Assembly: GCA_903930725.1 (NCBI GenBank)
Contig: CAIYZW010000643.1
Coordinates: 1 to 5,951, forward strand
Direction: 5' to 3'
Origin: an uncultured Bacteroidota bacterium
GTDB lineage: Bacteria; Bacteroidota; Bacteroidia; Bacteroidales; 4484-276
Length of the DNA: 5,951 nt
Position numbers and translations under genes: made by a program. The notes below the pieces were generated by a model that saw only the letters and a program-made list of their open reading frames with translations, did not search any database and was not told the DNA's origin. Each line of letters opens with the position of its first letter. Position 1 is the first letter of the stretch. Below, in pieces: positions 1 through 5,951 of the stretch.

Positions 1-1597
1 CTTTACCATTTTTGGGTGTAAATTTTATGGCATTGGCCATCAGGTTTCGCAGGATGGTGCTAAGCATGTCTTCATCGGCTTCGATGATGATGCTGGCGGT
101 GATTCCATTCCCGATAAGGATGTTTTTTTGGCTGGCATAATATGTTAAATTTTCAATTTCGGCTTCAACAATCCTGTTTAAAAGCAAAGTGTGAGGATCA
201 AAAGGAATTCGCCCCTGTTGGATCAATGACCATTCGAGGAGGTTTTCCAACAGCTCGAAAGTGTTTTGTGCCGATGAATTGATAACACCGGCATATTTGA
301 CTACATCCTCAATCTTTTGCTTGTGTGCCTCGTTTTTTAATAATTCGCTAAACCCTAAAATACTGTTAAAAGGATTCTTTAAATCGTGGGCAATGATGGA
401 GAAAAATTTATCCTTTTCGGCATTGAGTTTTCGAAGTTCCTGGTTCTTCTTCACAATTTCTTCTTCATTCCGGTGACTGCCTGTAATGTCCGAAACAATA
501 ACTGCAAACTGACCCGGCTGACTTCGGTAAGCAACAACGCTGTAATATTTCCCAAGGTCTTTCGAGTAATTCTCGTAATGCAGCGGGACGCCGGTTGCAA
601 CAACATTTCCATACTTTTCTATCCAGCTTTGCTCTGTCCCGGGTAAGACTTCCAGCACTGTTTCCCCGATGATATTTTCATGTTTCAGGCCTGTCATTTT
701 CCCGAAACTACTGTTGGCTTCCAGGAATCTATAATCAACGGCATTTCCAGCAGGATCGAGGATAATTTCGTGAAGCGCCATTCCCTGATCCATATTATCG
801 AAGAGCGACCTGTACTTTTGTTCGCTTTTGCGGATGTCCTCCTCCATCTTTTTCTGCCTTTCCAGGTCGTTATAAATCATTTTCAGAATAAATCCACCAC
901 CCACAAGTCCGAGAATCCAAATCCCGCTATAGGTTAAAAAGATAAAAATCATGTGGACTCTTAACTGCGTATGCACGGGCTCCCAGGGAACCGAGACGCT
1001 TAATCCACCACGTATTTCACCAATTTTGTAACCCTGGAATGCGTGGCATTTTAAACATCCCTTTTCGGTAACCATTGGCCCCATGTAGCGGAAATATTCT
1101 TTCCCATCAATAAATCCGAGCGAGGACATTTCGGGAACACCTTGCTCAAAAGCTTGTAAGGCCTGCTTTTCCCATTCGTCGGCGGCATTGGCCGGTCGGA
1201 TGGGATTAAGGCTGGTGATGTGCGCACGCAACCCAAACTGTTGGGCACCGAGTTCGTGCACCTGACGTGTCATGTACGCCGGATTGATTAAAGTAAGTTT
1301 TTTACCGGAAGGTGTCACAATATCCCGATCAGGCACATTTGCCAGCAATGGGTTGGGTGGAGTAGTTTCGGTAACCGGCACATAAACCCCACCATTCAGC
1401 GCTGACCACCGCCGATAAACCATGTCCTTGTTAAAGGCATCCTTTGCACTCGATTTTACAATTTGCATGGTATTTTTATAAAACTGCCGATGATTCAGCA
1501 CTGCAAGTATTACGATAAGTATTGTCCAGAATAGCGACAGCATCACAAAATAGAGGAATAGTTTCCGTGTGGTAGTTTTTATGGATTTTGTTTTCAT
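1..1597 (-). CDS. Membrane sensor histidine kinase with periplasmic DUF3365 (Tll0287-like) heme-c domain and PAS domain; 3' end cut by window edge
   Basis: This gene is open from its ATG to the window edge: 532 codons, no stop, C-terminus missing. The basic N-terminus leads into a transmembrane helix (about 13-34). A periplasmic DUF3365 domain follows (about 40-205), recognised by YRRWSALNGGVYVPV, NPAYMTRQ, ITSLNPIRP and a heme-c motif CLKCH (C181, C184, H185) followed by GYKIGEIRGG. A second transmembrane helix (about 214-241) is followed by one PAS domain (about 260-371), a short coiled linker and a HisKA domain with phospho-acceptor H404 in IIAHDLKNPF. The HATPase N-box (N522 in LRNLMANAIKF) lies at the truncation; the remaining ATP-binding boxes are outside. 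The family reading is a sensor of redox state or a small ligand through periplasmic covalent heme, autophosphorylating on H404. Heme attachment would need a cytochrome c maturation system. It lies 36 nt after the upstream hybrid kinase and is probably co-transcribed. The ATG is the first start after the upstream stop; there is no clear Shine-Dalgarno. A C-terminal receiver domain cannot be excluded. Ligand and partner regulator are unknown. Confidence 0.93.
   Translation of the reverse strand, partial: MKTKSIKTTTRKLFLYFVMLSLFWTILIVILAVLNHRQFYKNTMQIVKSSAKDAFNKDMVYRRWSALNGGVYVPVTETTPPNPLLANVPDRDIVTPSGKKLTLINPAYMTRQVHELGAQQFGLRAHITSLNPIRPANAADEWEKQALQAFEQGVPEMSSLGFIDGKEYFRYMGPMVTEKGCLKCHAFQGYKIGEIRGGLSVSVPWEPVHTQLRVHMIFIFLTYSGIWILGLVGGGFILKMIYNDLERQKKMEEDIRKSEQKYRSLFDNMDQGMALHEIILDPAGNAVDYRFLEANSSFGKMTGLKHENIIGETVLEVLPGTEQSWIEKYGNVVATGVPLHYENYSKDLGKYYSVVAYRSQPGQFAVIVSDITGSHRNEEEIVKKNQELRKLNAEKDKFFSIIAHDLKNPFNSILGFSELLKNEAHKQKIEDVVKYAGVINSSAQNTFELLENLLEWSLIQQGRIPFDPHTLLLNRIVEAEIENLTYYASQKNILIGNGITASIIIEADEDMLSTILRNLMANAIKFTPKNGK
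1043..1057 (-). other. CxxCH heme-c attachment motif in the DUF3365 domain
   Basis: Codons 181-185 of the membrane kinase read C-L-K-C-H. The two cysteines are the only ones visible in the 532 residues present, and they lie in the segment between the two transmembrane helices, so on the periplasmic side. In c-type cytochromes the cysteines form thioethers to heme and the histidine is normally an iron ligand. No further cysteine exists to act as an axial ligand; M109, H114 and H126 are conceivable sixth ligands. The motif is seen directly; heme binding is inferred from the family. Confidence 0.85.
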
Positions 1598-1633
1598 AAA
1601 TCGCGTATAAAAAGTGTTTTGCCGACCATCGGA
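1598..1633 (-). other. 36-nt intergenic gap between the two kinase genes
   Basis: This short gap follows the TAA of the large kinase and precedes the ATG of the membrane kinase. It shows no hairpin followed by a T-run, so no intrinsic terminator, and no recognisable Shine-Dalgarno. It holds a T/A-rich stretch just before the ATG. The gap is 12 codons long and has no stop in the shared reading frame, so the two genes are in the same frame, separated only by the TAA at 1634-1636. This supports co-transcription. Confidence 0.75.
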
Positions 1634-4600
1634 TTATTGTATTTTGCCAATTCCTGATTCGATAATTCCATACTTCTCCAACCTTTTCAATAGCAGTTCT
1701 TTTTTGAGTGGTTTTGAGAGATAATCATCGAAACCAGCATCAAGAAACCTGCTTTCATCACCAGTCTGTGCAAACGCAGTAAGGGCGATTACAGGTAAAT
1801 TGTGGCGCTGTTTTTTGATGATTGTCATCGCCTCTAATCCACCCATCACCGGCATTTTAATATCCATCAGCACAATGCTTAGCTCGGGATGCTGTTTGCA
1901 AATATCTACAGCCTGTGCTCCGTTTTCGGCACGAATGATTGCAACACCGGTTTTTTTGAGTATCATTTTGAGGTACAGGAAATTTGAATCATCATCCTCG
2001 GCTACCAGAGCTAAAGGCACTTCGGCGCTGATATTGCCGGTCTTTATTGTTTCGTGCTTTACGGCGACCACAGTTTTGTTTAACGGAATTGTAAAAAAGA
2101 AGGTTGAACCCTTTTGTTGTTCCGATTCGACCCGGATTTTACCACCGAGCAAACTCACAATTCCTTTGGCAATGGCCAAACCCAGTCCGCTGCCTTCGTG
2201 CCCGCGTGTCATCGAAGTATTCTCCTGCATAAAAACATCAAAAATCTGCTGCAGCTTTTCGCTGGCAATGCCTTGTCCGGTATCATTTACAAAAAACTCG
2301 ATGTGTTGATCATTGCTTTTGCAACCAAAAGTAATTTTGCCTTGCACAGTAAACTTTACGGCATTTGCCAGCAGATGCATCATCACTTTTTGTAATAATT
2401 CGTAGTCGGAATTTACCTGGAGGCTTTTAACTTCCTCAGGCAATTCGAGGCTTACTTCGATATTTTTCCCGGAACATAAATTCCTGGTTTTGGCGAATAA
2501 TTCATCCAGACAAGCATAAACATCGAAAGTCTTGGAATATACGTCCATATTGCCAGTTACAATTTTCGAAATATCCATGTAGTCGGTCACAGTTTGATTA
2601 AGGCGGTCGGTACTTTTCTGCAACTCGTCAAAATATTCCGTTCGTTTTTCGTCGGTAAGTTCGGTGAGCGAAATCAGCTCTCCAAAGCCCAGAATCCCGT
2701 TGAGCGGTGTTCGTATTTCGTGCGAAATATTATTCATAAATGCCGTTTTAAGTTTATCACTTTTTTCGGCATTTTCTTTGGCAACGATGAGTTCCTTTTC
2801 AGCAATCTTCCGTTCGGTAATGTTGTGGCCAATGCCCACCAGGCCAACTATTTTGCGATGGTCGTCGTAGAGTGGGATTTTTGAAGTCGAAAGCCAGATG
2901 AGTGATCCGTTTTTATCGTTAAAATACTCTTCACGGTTAATTACCGGTTTGCCGGTGGTCATGATATTCATATCGTCGGCAAAGCCACGTGAGCCAATTT
3001 CGTTATTAAAAACTTCAAGGTCGGTTTTGCCAAGAACATCGGCTTCGCGGGCAGCACCAATGATGTTGAGGTCGGCACGGTTTGCAACGATTTTCCTGCA
3101 TTCGGCGTCTTTGATGTAAATGGTGTCGGGCAGATTATCAATAAGGGTGCGCAGTAAAATCTGTTCACGCCGGATGGCTTTTTCAGCCTCCTTTTTCTCC
3201 GAAATGTCGCGGGCTGTGGCAATCAGCACATCTTTACCAAAATATCTGCCTTTGTTTACGATAACTTCTTTAGGAAATATTTCGCCATTTTTGCGTACTG
3301 CCCAAAAATCGAAACGTGCCGGAATACCGCTTCTAAAAACCTCCTGTGAAGCTTTTGTAATTTCGTCGAGATTGTTGAGGCCAGGCGCAGCAACGGTTTG
3401 AGGCGTTTGCCCGATAATTTCGTAGCGGCTGCAGCCGTACATTCTTTCAGCTCCTCGGTTTACATCAATGAATTTTCCCGAATGGGCATCCTGAATGTAG
3501 ATGGCTTCCGAAACCGAGTTAAAAATCTCATGGTAGGTTTGTTTAGCTATTTTTATCTGATCTTCGGCTTTCTTCTTTTCCGAAATATCTTCGATAATTC
3601 CAATTCCACCCGTAATAATTCCGTCGCCATCGGTGATGCTTACAAATTGTCCTTTGATAAATGTATTTTTACTGGTAATAACCGATTTGTAAACATCTTC
3701 AAAAAAGGCATGTTCTCCCTTCAACGCCAACCTGATGGCCTCAACCAAAGCCTTAATCTTTAACTCTTTAAAAACATCAATCCCGATAAGTTCATCTTTT
3801 GATGATCCAATAATATTGATAAACTCAGGATTTACATCTATGATGGTGCCTGTGGCATTAAATTGGACAATTCCAAAAGGTGAGCGCGAAAAAATTGTCC
3901 GGTATCGTTTTTCGTTTTCTGCCAGGGTTTTTGCTGAATCATAATCCTGTGTTACATCTCTGAAAACCAGCACTACACCAACAATTTCGCCTTTCGGATT
4001 TTTTATGGGAGCCGCACTGTCAGCAATCTGATACTCTTTTCCGGATTTTGATTTAAGGACTGTATGATTGGCTAAGCCCACAATTTTTCCGGTGGCAAGA
4101 ACTGAAAGTACCGGATTTTCGCACTTTTGCCTGGTAAGCGCATTGAAGATATTAAAAACCTTTATTAGCGGCAAACCCCGTGAAGCCTCATCAGTCCAGC
4201 CTGTAAGATGTTCGGCGATGGGATTCATGCTTGAAATATTTCCTTTGGTATCGGTCGAAATTACCGCATCGCCAATCGAATTGAGTGTTATTTTTAGGTT
4301 TTCGCTGCTCTCTTCGGCCCGGGTTTTTGCATCGGAAATTTCGATATTCAGTTGTTTTAGGGTTTCGTTAGTGGTAATGAGTTGGTTGGTCAGGTTTTTT
4401 GTATCCGTTATATTGCGTGATATTCCAATTATCCGGTAAATACGGCCTTGCGCATTTTTAAGCGGAATTAACTGCGTGCTAAAACTATTTTTCTGTTCGT
4501 TCCAAAAAACCTCCTCATCGTAAATCAGTATTTCCTGCGTTTCGATACATCTCAGATAATGGGCACTTATGCCCGAATAAATGTCCTGCGGAAGACATTC

Positions 4601-5689
4601 ATCGAGAAACTTATCAGCAAAATTTTCTACTGGACCAATCACCTTTTCTTCGGCCAAATTATAGGTTAAAACCTTGAATTTCAGATTTTCGGTAACCTCC
4701 AGAATAAAAATACTATCATGTGTGTTATCGAATATCTGCCGGTATTTTTGTTCGCTTTCCCAAAGTTGTTTTTCGGCCTGCCGGCGCTCCGATTCGGCAA
4801 AAAGCTGCGCCACCATTGCTGCCGCGGTGCTTACAAAAGCTTCTTCATCAGGGCTCCATTTGCGTTTTTCGCCAACATGTTCGCAACAAACCACACCAAG
4901 TAGTTTACCTTCGTTAAGTATGCCGGCATCGAGCATCGAAGTTATTCCGTTCCTTTGCAGGTAATCGTTCAGTTCGATGGTTCGCGGGTCGTTTTGAGCA
5001 TCTTCGGCATAAATCCGGCTCTCGGTTTTGATGGCATCAAAATAAGATGGAAACATAAAAGCCTGAAGCTTTAAAATGCCGGGATTTGTTCTGATTTCAC
5101 CATCGAAGAGGTTCAGGCAGGTAAGCTCCGATTTGTCCTCCGACAGCGTCCAGACACTTGCCCGGGCAACCCCCAAAGTTTTCGACAACGATTGTGATAA
5201 ATGATTGAGCGCTTCGGTAAGATTCAGATTAACTTTAGCCTGCTCCTCTAACAAGCCGGCAATTGCCGAACGCTGCATCACTGCCCGCTTCTGGCTTTCA
5301 AGTGTTTGTTCTTCCAGTAGTTTTTGGGATGTAATATCCTCGATCAAAGTCGAAAAAAAGCCTTTAGTGGGCGAAAAAATGTTCACCTTAAACCATTTTC
5401 CGAGGTGTTTTGCGTATTGCTCGGTGGTTATGTTGCCCCCCTCGAGTGCAATTTTTCCATAATTGGCTATTTTTTGGTTTACTTCCCCGGTGATTAAATA
5501 AGGCACTATCTCTCTGAAGGTTTTGCCGACGACATCTTTTGTGATGAAACCTGTATGCGTTTCGAAGGCTTTGTTTACCTCGATAAGCCGGTAATCGTAA
5601 GGATTGCCCTGGTTGTCGGCAATAATTTCGAAGCAGGCATAACCAAAGGGTGCCTGCTGTATGATGGATTGGTAAAAATTATTATTCAT
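1634..5689 (-). CDS. Soluble hybrid sensor histidine kinase: six PAS domains, one GAF domain, HisKA, HATPase and receiver domain
   Basis: This complete 1351-residue protein has no transmembrane segment or signal peptide, so it should act in the cytoplasm. Domain order by eye: PAS1 (about 8-120), GAF (155-298), PAS2 (310-428), a helical, probably coiled-coil linker (430-462), PAS3 (462-580), PAS4 (592-703), PAS5 (717-830), PAS6 (841-958), coiled linker (961-980), HisKA (980-1045), HATPase (1095-1203), receiver (1225-1340). The PAS modules close with DIT/DIS/NIT-type ends, e.g. RDISEKK and HNITERK. Catalytic residues all look intact: phospho-acceptor H990 in ISHEIRTPL, N1109 in the N-box, D1136 in NDTGQG, the GSGLGLAIAKG box, and in the receiver E1231/D1232, phospho-acceptor D1276 (VLMDIKMP), T1304 and K1326. 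The receiver is the C-terminal domain, with no DNA-binding or HPt domain after it, so phosphate would have to pass on through a separate HPt protein or the receiver must act by protein contact. An in-frame TAA lies 42 nt before the ATG with no other ATG, GTG or TTG between, which fixes the start. It is the first gene of a likely two-kinase operon. Signals sensed cannot be read from sequence. Confidence 0.95.
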   Translation of the reverse strand: MNNNFYQSIIQQAPFGYACFEIIADNQGNPYDYRLIEVNKAFETHTGFITKDVVGKTFREIVPYLITGEVNQKIANYGKIALEGGNITTEQYAKHLGKWFKVNIFSPTKGFFSTLIEDITSQKLLEEQTLESQKRAVMQRSAIAGLLEEQAKVNLNLTEALNHLSQSLSKTLGVARASVWTLSEDKSELTCLNLFDGEIRTNPGILKLQAFMFPSYFDAIKTESRIYAEDAQNDPRTIELNDYLQRNGITSMLDAGILNEGKLLGVVCCEHVGEKRKWSPDEEAFVSTAAAMVAQLFAESERRQAEKQLWESEQKYRQIFDNTHDSIFILEVTENLKFKVLTYNLAEEKVIGPVENFADKFLDECLPQDIYSGISAHYLRCIETQEILIYDEEVFWNEQKNSFSTQLIPLKNAQGRIYRIIGISRNITDTKNLTNQLITTNETLKQLNIEISDAKTRAEESSENLKITLNSIGDAVISTDTKGNISSMNPIAEHLTGWTDEASRGLPLIKVFNIFNALTRQKCENPVLSVLATGKIVGLANHTVLKSKSGKEYQIADSAAPIKNPKGEIVGVVLVFRDVTQDYDSAKTLAENEKRYRTIFSRSPFGIVQFNATGTIIDVNPEFINIIGSSKDELIGIDVFKELKIKALVEAIRLALKGEHAFFEDVYKSVITSKNTFIKGQFVSITDGDGIITGGIGIIEDISEKKKAEDQIKIAKQTYHEIFNSVSEAIYIQDAHSGKFIDVNRGAERMYGCSRYEIIGQTPQTVAAPGLNNLDEITKASQEVFRSGIPARFDFWAVRKNGEIFPKEVIVNKGRYFGKDVLIATARDISEKKEAEKAIRREQILLRTLIDNLPDTIYIKDAECRKIVANRADLNIIGAAREADVLGKTDLEVFNNEIGSRGFADDMNIMTTGKPVINREEYFNDKNGSLIWLSTSKIPLYDDHRKIVGLVGIGHNITERKIAEKELIVAKENAEKSDKLKTAFMNNISHEIRTPLNGILGFGELISLTELTDEKRTEYFDELQKSTDRLNQTVTDYMDISKIVTGNMDVYSKTFDVYACLDELFAKTRNLCSGKNIEVSLELPEEVKSLQVNSDYELLQKVMMHLLANAVKFTVQGKITFGCKSNDQHIEFFVNDTGQGIASEKLQQIFDVFMQENTSMTRGHEGSGLGLAIAKGIVSLLGGKIRVESEQQKGSTFFFTIPLNKTVVAVKHETIKTGNISAEVPLALVAEDDDSNFLYLKMILKKTGVAIIRAENGAQAVDICKQHPELSIVLMDIKMPVMGGLEAMTIIKKQRHNLPVIALTAFAQTGDESRFLDAGFDDYLSKPLKKELLLKRLEKYGIIESGIGKIQ

Positions 5690-5761
5690 TGATTTTGATA
5701 CTTTTTTCGACTTTTTAATCCTGTTTTTTTACTGATGAAGGCGCGTTTAACTTAAAACTGT

Positions 5762-5778
5762 CTCCGCTTCCCTCCGCT
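5762..5778. repeat. Two CTCCGCT copies spaced 10 bp apart
   Basis: The 7-mer CTCCGCT occurs at 5762-5768 and again at 5772-5778, a 10-bp period close to one helical turn, about 75-90 bp upstream of the large kinase start. The patch is GC-richer than the surrounding AT-rich DNA. It could be a tandem protein-binding site or chance; nothing else in the sequence decides. Confidence 0.25.
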
Positions 5779-5882
5779 GGTTTCGACAGCAAATCTGAAT
5801 TTTAACTCCAATTTTAATCACCACATAATTTACAACGAAAGTACAGAGAGTTGTTGATATTTCACCGTTTTTACGCGGCAAA

Positions 5883-5905
5883 CCTTAAGAATTTCAATTC
5901 TAAGG
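5883..5905. repeat. Imperfect inverted repeat (about 10-bp arms, 2-nt spacer)
   Basis: On the plus strand CCTTAAGAATT is followed by tc and then AATTCTAAGG. The arms are complementary over 10 positions except for one extra A in the left arm. It lies about 190-215 nt upstream of the large kinase start. The AT-rich arms, very short spacer and absence of a following T-run on either strand argue against an intrinsic terminator and are more like a binding site for a dimeric regulator. No regulator is known to me for this motif. Confidence 0.5.
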
Positions 5906-5951
5906 ATAGACTCGTAGCAGGAAGTTTCGTAGACCACAAGAAAATTTACCA

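Larger units (their letters stand above)
5690..5951 (-). promoter_or_regulatory. Non-coding region upstream of the kinase pair, presumed to hold its promoter
   Basis: These 262 bases show no credible gene or structured RNA on either strand. Since the first kinase starts at 5689, the promoter is expected here. I do not see a good Bacteroidota-type pair (TTTG near -33 with TAnnTTTG near -7). The best -7-like match is TACTTTCG on the minus strand at 5843-5836, with one mismatch and no partner at the right distance. The last 50 nt before the ATG are very A-rich on the coding strand, typical of leaders in this phylum that do not use a Shine-Dalgarno. An imperfect dyad lies at 5883-5905. Confidence 0.45.

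Noticed and set aside
261..937. Three plus-strand open frames of 71-86 codons at the left side
   Set aside because: They are antisense to the PAS and HisKA parts of the membrane kinase, whose minus-strand frame is continuous through this whole stretch.
1051..1248. Minus-strand 65-codon frame
   Set aside because: It is an out-of-frame shadow inside the DUF3365 domain of the membrane kinase; the true frame reads through it with conserved family motifs.
1800..2309. Plus-strand open frame of 169 codons
   Set aside because: It lies entirely antisense to the HATPase and receiver domains of the large kinase, whose motifs are intact; the translation has low complexity (Ser/Ile/Cys-rich) and no recognisable domain.
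2968..3222. Minus-strand 84-codon frame
   Set aside because: It is an alternative frame within the PAS5-PAS6 region of the large kinase and has no domain of its own.
4796..5227. GAF domain as a phytochrome-like light sensor
   Set aside because: The GAF has a CCEH stretch, but this fits the common pattern of the GVVCCEHVG strand in ordinary GAF kinases, and there is no adjoining PHY domain.
5768..5778. GGAGG-containing purine patch on the minus strand as a Shine-Dalgarno
   Set aside because: No start codon follows at a usable distance; the nearest gene start is about 80 nt downstream.
5836..5843. TACTTTCG on the minus strand as a Bacteroidota -7 box
   Set aside because: It matches TAnnTTTG with one mismatch but has no TTTG or TTG at the needed distance upstream, so it is not enough to call a promoter.

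Overview
The window reads as two consecutive sensor histidine kinase genes, both on the minus strand, plus the non-coding DNA upstream of them. It probably comes from a member of the Bacteroidota, perhaps of the Bacteroidales/Marinilabiliales type. That is an inference from the A-rich leaders without a Shine-Dalgarno motif, the moderate AT richness, and the style of the kinases: long PAS arrays, an ISHEIRTPLNGILGF H-box and an IIAHDLKNPFNSILGFSELL H-box. No gene in the window fixes the taxonomy.

Layout in the direction of transcription (right to left): 5951-5690 is non-coding and holds an imperfect 23-bp dyad and some short direct repeats. 5689-1634 encodes a complete, soluble 1351-residue hybrid kinase with the order PAS, GAF, PAS, PAS, PAS, PAS, PAS, HisKA, HATPase, REC. 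After a 36-nt gap without a terminator, 1597-1 encodes a second kinase that is cut by the left edge of the window. It is membrane-bound, with a periplasmic DUF3365/Tll0287-type domain carrying a CxxCH heme-c motif, one cytoplasmic PAS, a HisKA domain and the beginning of a HATPase domain.

The close spacing and shared strand suggest a single operon. It would pair a cytoplasmic multi-input kinase, which ends in its own receiver domain, with a membrane kinase whose outer domain probably binds covalent heme and senses redox state or a small ligand. The first PAS of the large kinase and the only PAS of the small one belong to the same subtype, which fits domain duplication within the locus or a common ancestor. 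No stand-alone response regulator, HPt protein or output gene is visible; if they are encoded locally they lie to the left of the window. There are no RNA genes, mobile elements, CRISPR arrays or plus-strand genes that I can support.
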